Shown here: positions 27,638 to 36,372 of the stretch, one piece after another
Layout: each line of letters opens with the position of its first letter
Numbering within the stretch: the first letter of the stretch is position 1
Assembly: GCA_021776735.1 (NCBI GenBank)
Contig: JAJFFH010000037.1
Location: 186,001 to 250,000 of the forward strand
DNA from: Planctomycetota bacterium
GTDB lineage: Bacteria > Planctomycetota > PLA2
Length of the DNA: 64,000 bases
Direction: 5' to 3'
Notes under the pieces: model-generated
What the model saw: the letters and a program-made list of their open reading frames with translations, nothing else
Told to the model about the DNA's origin: nothing
The model's database searches: none
Program-made: the position numbers and the translations under genes

Positions 27638-28398
27638 GAAAACAGATCCAGACAGCGCCGGACCGCAACGCGTAGGCGCGGGCGGCGCGCGATCAGCCGG
27701 GCGAACGGGGGGCTGACGCGGTAGTACAGGCGCACGAACGCGGCGCCGAACGGGTTTGTCAGCAGGCGACGGTCGCGGAATCGGCGCAGGCGCTCGACTT
27801 CGGGGGCGTCAGCGTCGCCGTAGGCGGCCGTGGCGACGAAGCACGCCCGCGAGCTGGCAAGCGCGCGGCCCGTCGCTTCTTCTTCGTCGGACCAGTTCTC
27901 GTCCATGGCGGTCGCCGCCTCGGCGGCGGTCACGATGCGGGGGGTGATCTCCTGGAAGGCACGGCGCGAGCTGCGCTCCGCACGCCGGCAGGCCTTGTCG
28001 ATCGCCTCCTCGCGGTCGATGTCTCCGCCGCCTTCGACGACAACGCCGCTTGTGGCGTGCTCAGACTCTTGCGTTCGGAGGTCCGGCCGGACGCCATCGT
28101 CGAACAGTACTTCATTCGGTATCTCACTCGGTATCTCACTACCCGACGCACCGTGGGGACCGGGGCGACGCGTGGCGCGCCTACGGGATCCGCCGGGGCG
28201 CCCCCCGGATCCGCTATCGCGGCCTCCGGAACTGCTATCGCGGCCTGCCGGGCGCGCGGCCTCATGAGACTCGGCCGGCGCATCCTCGGGGACCGCATCA
28301 GGAACGGCACCGTGCGGTGCGGGCCGACGGACCGGTTCGGGAACGGTCGATTCGTCGCCGTCGGCGTCCGGGGTCTGGGAAGAGTCGGGTTCGGCCAT
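27634..28398 (-). CDS. CFI-box C-terminal domain protein
   Basis: A 254-residue protein. The first 90 residues are low-complexity Pro/Ala/Glu/Arg with short repeats ([30 protein letters not shown]). A helical charged middle leads to a C-terminal domain starting [19 protein letters not shown], which matches the CFI-box C-terminal module (C-F-I/V-A-T-A-A-Y/F-G), with a following [19 protein letters not shown]. The C-terminus is basic and hydrophobic, perhaps membrane-associated. The module's function is unknown. It overlaps the convergent acetyltransferase by 4 bp. Confidence 0.8.
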   Translation of the reverse strand: MAEPDSSQTPDADGDESTVPEPVRRPAPHGAVPDAVPEDAPAESHEAARPAGRDSSSGGRDSGSGGRPGGSRRRATRRPGPHGASGSEIPSEIPNEVLFDDGVRPDLRTQESEHATSGVVVEGGGDIDREEAIDKACRRAERSSRRAFQEITPRIVTAAEAATAMDENWSDEEEATGRALASSRACFVATAAYGDADAPEVERLRRFRDRRLLTNPFGAAFVRLYYRVSPPFARLIARRPRLRVAVRRCLDLFS

Positions 28399-28550
28399 TT
28401 AGGATGTGCTCTCTCGGGCTGCAACCGCCACCATTGTATACGGGCACGCGGACGCTGTTGTTCACCTGCAAAAACCGCCTGCGGCGCTTTTCGTTAGTCC
28501 TTGGGCCTACGGCCCACCATCCATGAGCATGAATCCTGCCGCCGGGCCCC

Positions 28551-29987
28551 CTAAACCAATACTTCGGCGTCGTCGCCGAGCAGGTCGGATCTCTTGCGCA
28601 GGACGGGGTCGAGCTCCTCTTGCAGGAAGTCTTCGACCTGGCGGGGAGCGCGACCCACGAAGGCGCGGGGGTCAAGAGTCTCGCGCAGCATGGCGTGCGC
28701 GCCGGTGAACGCGGGATCCTGGCCGAGGCGTTCGAAGAGGTCGTTTTCGGTGGCGCCCTGCTTGAGGCGGTCGGACGCGGCAAGCGCGTGGACGCGGATT
28801 TTTTCGTGCAGCTCCTGGCGGTCGCCGCCGGCGCGCACGGCCTCCATCAGGATCGTTTCGGTGACGAGGAACGGCAGGTCGCGGCGCAGATGGCGTTCGA
28901 TGACCTTGTCGTGGACCACCAGGCCGCGCGCAACGTCGACGACCAGTTGCAGGAGTCCGTCCACGGCGAGAAACATCTCCGGGAGCGCGAGGCGGCGGTT
29001 CGCGGAGTCGTCCAGCGTGCGCTCGAACCACTGCGTCGCGGCCGTGTAGCCCGGGTTCGCCGACGTCGCCAGTACGAAGCGGGCGATCGCGCACATCCGC
29101 TCGGCGCGCATCGGGTTGCGCTTGTACGGCATCGCGCTCGATCCGATCTGCTTTTTGAGGAACGGCTCCTCGATCTCGCCGAGGTGCTGGAGCAACCTGA
29201 TGTCGTTGCCGAACTTGCTCGCCGTCTGGGCCACGCCGGACAGTGCGGCGGCCACCCGCGCGTCGTGCTTGCGCGTCAGCGTCTGGCCGGACAGCGCAAC
29301 GGTCACCGGAAAACCGGCCTTCTCCGCCACGCGCCGATCGAGCGCGCGCACCTTCTCGTGATCGCCGTCAAACAGCGTGAGAAACGACGCCTGCGTGCCC
29401 GTCGTCCCCTTCGCCCCGCGAAACGGCAGCGTCTCGATGGCGTGCTCAACGTCCCGCAGGTCGATCAGGAGGTCTTGCGCCCAGAGAGCGGCGCGCTTGC
29501 CCACCGTCGTCGGCTGCGCCGTTTGAAAGTGCGTGAACCCGAGCGTCGGAAGCTCCTTGTACTCGCGGGCGAACCGCGCCAGCGCGTCGAGGCCGTTGAC
29601 AACCCCGCGCCGCACGAGGAACAGCGACGCGCGCATCAGCACGAGGTCGGCGTTGCCCTGGACGAACGCACTCGTCGCACCCCAGTGCAGGATCGGCTTC
29701 GCGTCGGGGCAGAGCGCGCCGAAGCTGTGCAGGTGCGCCATCACGTCGTGGCGCAACTCGGTCTCGCGCGCCCGGATGTCGTCAAGATCGACGTCGTCCA
29801 GGTGCGCCCGCATCTGCGCAAGCTGCGCCTCCGTGATCGGCAGTCCGAGTTCCTGTTGCGCCTCCGCAAGCCACAGCCACACGCGACGCCACGTCCGCGC
29901 GATGTGCAACGGCGACCAGAGCCGCTTCATCGCCGTCCCCGCATATCGACCGGCCAACGGGCTCTCGTAGACGTCGCGAGCGCTCAT
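28551..29987 (-). CDS. purB: Adenylosuccinate lyase
   Basis: A 478-residue adenylosuccinate lyase, which splits SAICAR and adenylosuccinate with release of fumarate in purine synthesis. Visible markers: SPLAGRYAGTAMKRLWSPLH at the N-terminus, the TSAFVQGNADL and QTAQPTTVGKRAALW segments, and the fumarase/lyase signature GSSAMPYKRNPMRAER. Its length and the pattern FLTLFDGDHEKVRALDRRV resemble the ADSL type also found in eukaryotes. The start at 29987 precedes SARDVYESPL. It is divergent from pyrD with only 34 bp between starts, so the promoters must overlap. Confidence 0.95.
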   Translation of the reverse strand: MSARDVYESPLAGRYAGTAMKRLWSPLHIARTWRRVWLWLAEAQQELGLPITEAQLAQMRAHLDDVDLDDIRARETELRHDVMAHLHSFGALCPDAKPILHWGATSAFVQGNADLVLMRASLFLVRRGVVNGLDALARFAREYKELPTLGFTHFQTAQPTTVGKRAALWAQDLLIDLRDVEHAIETLPFRGAKGTTGTQASFLTLFDGDHEKVRALDRRVAEKAGFPVTVALSGQTLTRKHDARVAAALSGVAQTASKFGNDIRLLQHLGEIEEPFLKKQIGSSAMPYKRNPMRAERMCAIARFVLATSANPGYTAATQWFERTLDDSANRRLALPEMFLAVDGLLQLVVDVARGLVVHDKVIERHLRRDLPFLVTETILMEAVRAGGDRQELHEKIRVHALAASDRLKQGATENDLFERLGQDPAFTGAHAMLRETLDPRAFVGRAPRQVEDFLQEELDPVLRKRSDLLGDDAEVLV

Positions 29988-30021
29988 GCTGGGATTATCG
30001 CCTACGATCGAACGACCGCAC
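29988..30021. promoter_or_regulatory. shared purB/pyrD divergent promoter
   Basis: Only 34 bp separate the two start codons. On the plus strand TACGAT (30003-30008) can serve as a -10 box for pyrD. On the minus strand GATAAT, read back from the same spacer, can serve for purB. Their -35 regions would have to lie inside the opposite coding sequence. Confidence 0.4.
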
Positions 30022-31011
30022 ATGAGTCTTCTCTATCGGTGCATGAAACCGCTCCTTTTCCGCATGGACGCGGAGCGCGCGCACGAATTGGCGCTGGCGA
30101 CGGCACGTCGAGGCGGCGGACTACTCGCACGCCTGATGGGCGGAAAGGGCCTCACGCGACCGGTCGAACTCGCGGGCCTCAAGCTGAAAAACCCGGTCGG
30201 GCTCGCGGCGGGATTCGACAAAAACGGCGTCGCACTCCCGTTTTGGCGCGCACTCGGCTTCGGCTTTTTCGAGTTCGGCACCGTGACTCCGCGCCCCCAG
30301 CCGGGCAACGACAAACCGCGAATGTGGCGGTTCCCCGAGCACGGCGCCTTGGGCAACCGGCTCGGATTCCCCAACGAGGGTGCGGCTGCGCTGGCGAAAC
30401 GACTGCTGAGAAAGCGTACGGACGGCGATGTCTTGGGCATCAACCTGGGGCGCAACAAGGACACGCCGAACGAACGTGCCGCCGAGGACTACGTCGCAGC
30501 GCTCGAGGCCACCCGCGAGGTCGCGGACTATTGGGCGGTCAACGTGTCGTCGCCAAACACACCGGGCCTGCGCGAGCTGCAAAGCCGCGACTTCCTGACC
30601 GACCTGCTCGCCCGCGTACGCGACGCCGCCGCTCAAAAGCCGCTCTTCGTCAAGCTCGCGCCGGATCTCGACGATGCCCAACTCCTGGATGCCGCCGCCG
30701 CCGTCCGCGATTCGGGCTGCGCCGGGGTCATTGCGACGAACACCACGCTGGCCCGCCCCGAAGGCGTTTCGTTCGAAGGCGGACTGTCCGGACGCCCCCT
30801 GGCCGCGCGATCGCGCGAGGTGCTGCGCAAGCTACGCGAGGCCTTGCCCGACGCCCCGCTGATCTCGGTCGGCGGCGTCGGCGGACCCGAAGAGGCCCAA
30901 GCGCGCCTCGATGCCGGCGCTACCGCGGTACAGGTCTATTCGGCCCTCGTGCTGGAAGGTCCGGCCCTGATCCGCCGCATCGTCGCCGGACTTTCGCCCG
31001 GATCGGCGTAG
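30022..31011 (+). CDS. pyrD: Dihydroorotate dehydrogenase (quinone), class 2
   Basis: A 329-residue class 2 enzyme of pyrimidine synthesis: it oxidises dihydroorotate to orotate and passes electrons to quinone. The N-terminal membrane-associating helices (LLYRCMKPLLFRMDAERAHEL) are present. Catalytic and FMN motifs: NPVGLAAGFDKNG, EFGTVTPRPQPGN, NRLGFPNEGA, NVSSPNTPGLRELQ (catalytic Ser) and ISVGGVGGPEEAQ. A dispersed 12-mer sits just before the GINLGRNKDTP element and contributes RTDGDV, where homologues have a variable turn. It is divergent from purB. Confidence 0.95.
   Translation: MSLLYRCMKPLLFRMDAERAHELALATARRGGGLLARLMGGKGLTRPVELAGLKLKNPVGLAAGFDKNGVALPFWRALGFGFFEFGTVTPRPQPGNDKPRMWRFPEHGALGNRLGFPNEGAAALAKRLLRKRTDGDVLGINLGRNKDTPNERAAEDYVAALEATREVADYWAVNVSSPNTPGLRELQSRDFLTDLLARVRDAAAQKPLFVKLAPDLDDAQLLDAAAAVRDSGCAGVIATNTTLARPEGVSFEGGLSGRPLAARSREVLRKLREALPDAPLISVGGVGGPEEAQARLDAGATAVQVYSALVLEGPALIRRIVAGLSPGSA
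30418..30429 (+). repeat. dispersed motif ACGGACGGCGAT
   Basis: Exact copy in pyrD, sense, giving RTDGDV; preceded by AAGCGT. Confidence 0.9.
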
Positions 31012-31037
31012 TCAGAACGCCGTTTCCCAGCCAAAAC

Positions 31038-31049
31038 ATCGCCGTCCGT
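31038..31049 (-). repeat. dispersed motif ACGGACGGCGAT
   Basis: Exact copy in the spacer after pyrD; preceded by CAGCGT, as at 12554 (TAGCGT). Confidence 0.9.
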
Positions 31050-31072
31050 ACGCTGCCGGCCGATGGTCACCC

Positions 31073-31116
31073 GTGACGCATTGGTGACGCCTCGGTGACA
31101 ACTCGACCCTGTCACA
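31073..31116. repeat. GTGAC direct repeats at 11-bp spacing
   Basis: GTGAC occurs at 31073, 31084 and 31095, exactly 11 bp apart (about one helical turn), flanked by inverted GTCAC copies at 31066 and 31112. This could be a regulator-binding array in the 308-bp gap before the pentapeptide gene; no regulator is identified. Confidence 0.5.
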
Positions 31117-31178
31117 AACTGTTGCTCCTGAAAGACTTGCGTCGTTCCCGGCGTCAGAATCGTCCTTTTGAGCCTGGC

Positions 31179-31295
31179 TCGGTATTGGCTGACAGGCCAC
31201 CTGCCGCACCTGTAGGGCGGCGTACGCCAGCGAGTCGGGTATCGGCTGCCAAGTCAGCTACCACACCTGCCGGCCGTGATCCGCCAGCGAGTCGG
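31179..31295. repeat. imperfect tandem repeat, two ~60-bp units
   Basis: Two direct copies (31179-31238 and 31235-31295), both starting TCGG(G)TAT and ending CGCCAGCGAGTCGGG. A 72-codon frame runs through both copies (31095-31313) and reaches the next gene, but nothing in it looks like a known protein, so it is not called as a gene. Confidence 0.55.
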
Positions 31296-31318
31296 GCAGT
31301 TCGACCGACATAGTGCTT

Positions 31319-33091
31319 ATGGTTGCTCCTCAGGCGGCTCCTGTTTCGCCGCGGGCCTTTGGGCCCGAATCGGGGGATTCCCTGCCGCTCGAGGACCTGA
31401 TTGATCCCGACGCCTCCGGAGTCGTCGCCGTCATCGGTGGGCGAGGATGCGGGAAATCGACGGCGCTCGCACACATTGCCGCACGGTTTTCGGGTCTGAC
31501 CGTCCTGGATGAGCCATCGCAGCAAGATGTCGGGACCGCGGAAGGGCCCATCGTCTACGCCGCCCGCGAGCCGCTGCGAATCGACCACGCCGTCGTGCTT
31601 CGACTCGCGCCCTGGGGGCAGGACGAACTGCTCGAATACCTCGAAGCGCGCTGGCCCGACCGGTTGCGTTCGGTCATGGGCCGCATTCTGCAGGCGCACG
31701 ATCGCGATCTGCCCGCCGGGGTGCCCGAGCTCTGGTGCGCCGTTCTTGATGCGATGGCCAAGGACGGCGATGTTTCTTCCGTGCGGGAGGCGTGGCGGCG
31801 GGGCGTGCCCGACGACGCGCAACCGGCCACGCGGGGACTGGCGTTCCGCCTCCTGCGTGGACACCAGGACGGATGGAACACGTCGGCCGGGCCGCCGCGC
31901 GGACTGCTCCGCCACGAACCGTATTGCGCGGTCCTCGCCGCCGAGCACCTCGCCGAGACGTTGCGTGACGGGCACCACACCCTGCCCCCCGGATTCATTA
32001 CGCCGCAACTCCTGAGTGAGACCGCCCTCCTCGCGGACGCCGGACTCCTCGCACGTCTGGAAGAAGTCCTGGCAAGCGACCGCGATCACGCCCTGCATCC
32101 GCTCGCGGCCAGCGTGGTCTTCGGAGTCAACTCCGAATGGCGCCCGCGCCGGGGCTGCCGGCTGCGCGGCGGGCACTTCCCGCGCGCACGCTGGTCGGGC
32201 ATCGAACTGTCGGGCGCCGACCTTCGCGAGATCATCCTGACCGGGGCCGATCTCGGTCGGGCGCGGTTACGACGTACAACCCTCGCCCGCGCGCAACTTG
32301 CGGGCGCAACCCTCGTCGACGCGGGCCTGACCGAGGCGCAGCTCGTGGATGCAAGCCTCGCGCGGGCCGATCTCACGCGCGTCCGGGCGGCCAAGGCGAA
32401 ATTCGACGGCGCCGATCTCTCGGGCGCGACCCTTGGCGGCGGCTACTTCGGCCGCGCGCTGTTTGGCGAAGCGAAGCTGCGCGGCGCACAGTGCGTGGCG
32501 GCGGACTTCACCGACGCCCACCTGACGGGAGCCGATCTTGAGGACGCCGACTTCACGGACGCGTGCTTCGACCGCGCTACGCTCGTCGACGCCGATCTGC
32601 GCCTCGCAGAGTGGGCCGGCGCGTCGTTCGCGCAGGCGCGACTGACCCGCGCGCGGCTCGAAGGCCTGTCGTTACAGGGCGCGAACCTCACGCAGGCACG
32701 ACTCGTCGAGGCGCATCTGACCGACACGGACCTGGAAACCGCCGACCTGCGCGGTGCGAGCCTGCGCAACGCGCGCGCCGCGGGCGTCGTCTTAATGCAG
32801 GCCAATCTCGTGGGTGCCGACCTCCGCGGCATGGACTTTCACCTCGGCTCGTCGCGCAGCGGACTCGTGGGCAGCCCCACCGCACGCGAAGGCTCCATGA
32901 CCGGCTACTACGACGACGAGGACGATGTCACTTTCCGCGCGCCCGAAGAGATCCGCACCGCCAACATGTGCGGCGCGGACCTCCGCGGCGCACTACTCGA
33001 AGGCACCGACTTTTGGCGCGTGGATCTCCGCGGCGCCCAACTCGATCCCGGCCAGCGCCTCCACGTTCAACGTTGCGGCGCGATCCTGTAG
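31319..33091 (+). CDS. P-loop ATPase domain fused to pentapeptide repeats
   Basis: A 590-residue protein. Near the N-terminus VVAVIGGRGCGKSTALAHIA (about residues 33-52) contains a Walker A motif. The following 230 residues look like a small P-loop module (LAPWGQDELLEYLEARW) and linker. From about residue 295 to the end run pentapeptide repeats of A(D/N)LxxA type (SGADLREIILTGADL, LTGADLEDADFTD, LQGANLTQARLVEAHL), interrupted near residue 525 by an acidic insert (YYDDEDDVTF). Pentapeptide domains form quadrilateral beta-helices. The fusion suggests NTP-controlled recognition. ATG 31319 is preferred to GTG 31313. It is convergent with the ECF fusion. Confidence 0.82.
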   Translation: MVAPQAAPVSPRAFGPESGDSLPLEDLIDPDASGVVAVIGGRGCGKSTALAHIAARFSGLTVLDEPSQQDVGTAEGPIVYAAREPLRIDHAVVLRLAPWGQDELLEYLEARWPDRLRSVMGRILQAHDRDLPAGVPELWCAVLDAMAKDGDVSSVREAWRRGVPDDAQPATRGLAFRLLRGHQDGWNTSAGPPRGLLRHEPYCAVLAAEHLAETLRDGHHTLPPGFITPQLLSETALLADAGLLARLEEVLASDRDHALHPLAASVVFGVNSEWRPRRGCRLRGGHFPRARWSGIELSGADLREIILTGADLGRARLRRTTLARAQLAGATLVDAGLTEAQLVDASLARADLTRVRAAKAKFDGADLSGATLGGGYFGRALFGEAKLRGAQCVAADFTDAHLTGADLEDADFTDACFDRATLVDADLRLAEWAGASFAQARLTRARLEGLSLQGANLTQARLVEAHLTDTDLETADLRGASLRNARAAGVVLMQANLVGADLRGMDFHLGSSRSGLVGSPTAREGSMTGYYDDEDDVTFRAPEEIRTANMCGADLRGALLEGTDFWRVDLRGAQLDPGQRLHVQRCGAIL

Positions 33092-33100
33092 CGCTCGTCG

Positions 33101-35605
33101 CTACCGAAACCAAACCCACGCGCCTCGCGTGGCATCACGCAGGCGTTCGTCCTGCGCCGGGTCATCCGCGATCGCCTTGAGCCGGGCGGTCGCCACCGCG
33201 GATTCACCGCCGACCGAACGGAGCGCCTGAACCGCCAACAGACGAATCTCGAAATCGGGATGGCTCAACAACGACAGCAACGTCGGCACGAGTGCGGCCA
33301 CCGGACGGCGCAGCAGGAAACGGATCTGACCCAAGACGTCCACAAGGTGGTACGAGTCGGCATCGAGCAGCGCCGCGAGCGGACGCACGTTGTCCGTGAC
33401 GTGCACGAGCGCGATCGCCGCATGCAACGGCAGCGGCCAACGCTCCGAATCCGTCGCGCGGATCAACGCCGGGGCGGCCGCCCGCGCAGCGGGGCCAGTT
33501 ACAGCAAGCGTGTTCGCGGCCAGGCATCCGTGCTTGGTCTCCAGCAGCGAGGCCAGCGCGGGTACGGCGGGTGCCGCCCATGCCCCAGGCGATGCGAGGG
33601 CGTGAATAGCGCGCGGCCACAACTTCGCGGAGCGCTGCCGCAGAATCCGCGCCAGCGCCGCCCCAGCCGCCGGACTCCTCTCGCGCCCCAGCAGAGAGAT
33701 CGCCAGACCGGTCTCGTCCGTCTCGGCCTGCGCAGCGAGATCCGCAACCGACGACGCCGTGATCGCCGCGATTGGCTGCCGCTGTTCCGGCTCTAGGTAG
33801 CGCGCAAGAAGCGGCCTCCACCTCTTGGCCACGCGCGACTCTATGCGTCGCAGCGCCGCGATACCCACGTCTCCCACCCGAGCCAGCGTGAACACGACCT
33901 TCGCATCCCACTGAATCGGCGAAAGCCCCTCGACCGCAGCCACTACGTCCGCCGCGTACCGCTTCAGAACCTCCGCGCGCAACCCAAACAAGGCCAGACG
34001 AGCACTCTCTTCACCCAAGTCAGCGAGAATCGTTCGGACCACCGCCGCCTCGTGCTCCTCGGACTTGCGCAATGACGCCGCCGCCTTGATCCTCACCAGC
34101 ACTTCGGGATCGTCCAGCAGACGAACACGTTCATCGACCGAGAGTCCCGGAGAGCCCGCCACGACGAGTCGATCACGCGCGCGGTCCGAACGCGCCGAGT
34201 CCAGCAGAATCGCTTTTGCTTCGTCCGAAGCCGGGAGCTTCTGCAACAGTTCGAGCAAGTCGAACCTGCCGGGATGGTCCGAGTCGGATGCCGCCCGGCG
34301 GATCATCTCCATCGCGGGCACTGCGTTCTTGCCCAAAACCAGCAGCGCGCCGGCGGCGGGTCCCGCGCGGTCAGGATCGTCCAGAAGAACGGCCACCGAC
34401 ACGGCGGCAGGCTTGCCGATCAGCCGCAGCGCATCCTTGGTGCCGGGGAGGGCCAAGTTGTCCAAGAGCGGACGGACGGCGATGTCCCCGAAGCGCGCGA
34501 GAGCGAGCGCTGCAACCTTTCGGTCCAGTTTCTCCTCGCTGCCCAGCCGCTCGATCAACAACGGAATGGCGGCCTCGTGGCGCAGCTTGCCCAGGATCCG
34601 CATGGCGCTCGCCCGAGCGCGCGGATCCGGATGCTCGGCCAGCTTCAGGATCGCCGGCAGGGAGTCGGGAGCCATCGCGACGAGGGCGTACTCCATCGGA
34701 CCGCGCACGTTGCCCCACCAGTTTTCTTCGTGCGTGAGCAGTTCGATCAAGACCGGCAGCGCCGGAAGAGCCTCGCGACCGAGCTTCGCGAGTTCCAGCG
34801 CGACGTACTGCCGCTTCCATCTGGCGCCTTTGCGCAGATGGTAGACCAGCACGCGCACGTCTTCCGGAAGGCGCGCGGCCGCGTCAGCGGGCGCGCCGAC
34901 GGGATCGGGTTCGCTGGCTTCCTCCTGCGGTTGCGCCGCGTTGCGGGCCATCGTGCGGGCACGGACATCGCCGTCCGTTCCTGCTGTTTCGGAGTTCTCC
35001 CGTACCGACCATGCGACCGCTCCGACGCCGAGTGCGGCGACCAGCAGGCACGCGGCGACCGCGCCGATCTTGAGTGAGCCGGCGGTTGCGGCCAGCAGCG
35101 GCAAGACCTTGCGGCGCCAGTCGTGTTCGTCGCGATCCAGGCGCGTGCGCAGCATCGCCAGCGCGCGGCGCAGACGGGTTTCGATCGTGCGCGGCTTCTC
35201 GCCGGATTCGCGGGCGATCTCGGTCGGTGTCTTGCCCTCGAAGTAGCGTTGCACGACGGCGGTGCGGTACGGTTCGTCGAGCGCGCGCACCGCATCCACA
35301 AGAAGCCGCTCGATTTCCAGGCGCGCCACCGTTTCGTCGGTCGCCGGGACGGTGCCGCGGCGCACGACGGCGGTCTCGCGGCGGCGGCGGCGTTTCTCGC
35401 TGCGCAGGCGTCTCAGGGCGAAGTTGCGCGCGACCGTGCCGAGCCATCCGCGCGATCGGGCGGCGCCTGGATGGTCCAGCGCCGCGGCGTATGTGTCCTG
35501 AACAACGTCGTCGGTGGCGCCGGAGTCGCGCACGAGCGCGCGCGCCAACTCATGAAGAAAGCGCGCATGCTCAAGCAACGAGTGCGCGGAAGCGGAAGTA
35601 CCCAT
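33101..35605 (-). CDS. ECF sigma factor fused to membrane segment and HEAT repeats
   Basis: An 834-residue fusion. Residues about 10-75 contain sigma region 2 (ALVRDSGATDDVVQDTYAA, then GWLGTVARNFALRRLRSEK). Residues 105-165 contain region 4 (ALDEPYRTAVVQRYFEGKT, then TPTEIARESGEKPRTIETRL). One transmembrane helix (IGAVAACLLVAALGVGAVAW, about 184-203) follows. The remaining 620 residues are HEAT repeats, presumably outside the cytoplasmic membrane. There is no anti-sigma gene nearby, so the C-terminal part may itself sense a signal. Two dispersed 12-mers in opposite orientation lie inside, read as AGTDGDV in the linker and GDIAVRPL in a HEAT repeat. ATG 35605 is the likely start. Confidence 0.85.
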   Translation of the reverse strand: MGTSASAHSLLEHARFLHELARALVRDSGATDDVVQDTYAAALDHPGAARSRGWLGTVARNFALRRLRSEKRRRRRETAVVRRGTVPATDETVARLEIERLLVDAVRALDEPYRTAVVQRYFEGKTPTEIARESGEKPRTIETRLRRALAMLRTRLDRDEHDWRRKVLPLLAATAGSLKIGAVAACLLVAALGVGAVAWSVRENSETAGTDGDVRARTMARNAAQPQEEASEPDPVGAPADAAARLPEDVRVLVYHLRKGARWKRQYVALELAKLGREALPALPVLIELLTHEENWWGNVRGPMEYALVAMAPDSLPAILKLAEHPDPRARASAMRILGKLRHEAAIPLLIERLGSEEKLDRKVAALALARFGDIAVRPLLDNLALPGTKDALRLIGKPAAVSVAVLLDDPDRAGPAAGALLVLGKNAVPAMEMIRRAASDSDHPGRFDLLELLQKLPASDEAKAILLDSARSDRARDRLVVAGSPGLSVDERVRLLDDPEVLVRIKAAASLRKSEEHEAAVVRTILADLGEESARLALFGLRAEVLKRYAADVVAAVEGLSPIQWDAKVVFTLARVGDVGIAALRRIESRVAKRWRPLLARYLEPEQRQPIAAITASSVADLAAQAETDETGLAISLLGRERSPAAGAALARILRQRSAKLWPRAIHALASPGAWAAPAVPALASLLETKHGCLAANTLAVTGPAARAAAPALIRATDSERWPLPLHAAIALVHVTDNVRPLAALLDADSYHLVDVLGQIRFLLRRPVAALVPTLLSLLSHPDFEIRLLAVQALRSVGGESAVATARLKAIADDPAQDERLRDATRGAWVWFR
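34472..34483 (+). repeat. dispersed motif ACGGACGGCGAT
   Basis: Exact copy in the ECF-HEAT gene, antisense (GDIAVRPL). Confidence 0.9.
34967..34978 (-). repeat. dispersed motif ACGGACGGCGAT
   Basis: Exact copy in the ECF-HEAT gene, sense (AGTDGDV), inverted relative to 34472; variant left half CAGGA. Confidence 0.9.
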
Positions 35606-35654
35606 GTCATGAGATCTAATCCCGCCCGGCCAAGCCACCCGTCAAGAATAATGT

Positions 35655-35683
35655 AGGAGGGGGCCGGCAAACGCCGCCCTCCT
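35655..35683 (-). terminator. hairpin downstream of VPGH-repeat gene
   Basis: AGGAGGGGGCC (35655-35665) pairs with GCCGCCCTCCT (35673-35683) with two mismatches and a short loop. It follows the stop of the minus-strand gene at 35728, and the minus strand downstream is relatively T-rich. Confidence 0.5.
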
Positions 35684-35727
35684 CGTGTCATTTCAAGCTA
35701 ACGGAATCCGCGTAGCGGATTTCGCAG

Positions 35728-36219
35728 TTACCGCCAGTAGCCGGCTTGCCAAACGCGCACGTAGCGGGTGTCGTAATGCGCGGCAACCCACACGCGGTCG
35801 TAGTGGCCGGCGCGGATCACGTACCGATAGCGGCGTCCGCAGTCGTAGCGATAGCCGTACTCCGGACCGTGCCAGACCTGGTCGTGGTAGCCGGGAACGT
35901 GCACGCGGCGGGTCACGGTGTTGTAGTGGCCGGGCACCCACACGCGGCGGGGACGGTGATGAACAACGTGGCCTCGGTGGCCGTTGTGACGACCGGCGTG
36001 CACGCGACGCCCGTGGCCTCGATGGCTACTATGGCTGCGGTGACGACTGTGACTCCGATGGCGCACGCCGACCGCGACGTTCGTGTTGCCGTGGTGGCGA
36101 CCGACGCCGACGCGCACGCGGTTCTTGTGGCCGCCGAAACGGATTCCAACGTCGAAGCCCCCGGCTTGCGCGGCGGGCGCGGCGAGGGCGAGCAGGGCGG
36201 ACAACATGAGGGGCTTCAT
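35728..36219 (-). CDS. Exported His/Arg/Tyr-rich protein with VPGH repeats
   Basis: A 163-residue protein with a signal peptide (LMLSALLALAAPAAQA) and a start preceded by AAGGAGACAG. The mature protein is strikingly rich in His, Arg and Ser (RHRSHSRHRSHSSHRGHGRR) and then has repeats of the type WVPGHYNTVTRRV, HVPGYHDQVW and VWVAAHYDTRYV, related to the YxWVPGHW-type repeats of small exported proteins. Metal or polyanion binding is possible from composition only. A degenerate copy of the dispersed motif lies in its upstream region (36265-36275). Confidence 0.75.
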   Translation of the reverse strand: MKPLMLSALLALAAPAAQAGGFDVGIRFGGHKNRVRVGVGRHHGNTNVAVGVRHRSHSRHRSHSSHRGHGRRVHAGRHNGHRGHVVHHRPRRVWVPGHYNTVTRRVHVPGYHDQVWHGPEYGYRYDCGRRYRYVIRAGHYDRVWVAAHYDTRYVRVWQAGYWR

Positions 36220-36372
36220 TGCATCTGTCTCCTTCGCCCGATCCCTAAACGAACCGCGTGCCAAACAGACATCGCCGTCGTAAAGCTTTTCTCCTAATGA
36301 GTTTACGGCCGAAGCCCAAGGCGGTAGGCTTGTCCGCTCGGTAAGACACACCTGCCCCCAGCGGAGGACGCC

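Noticed and set aside
31095..31313. Small gene before the pentapeptide protein
   Set aside because: The frame exists mainly because the tandem repeat lacks stops; no ribosome-binding site and no recognisable sequence.
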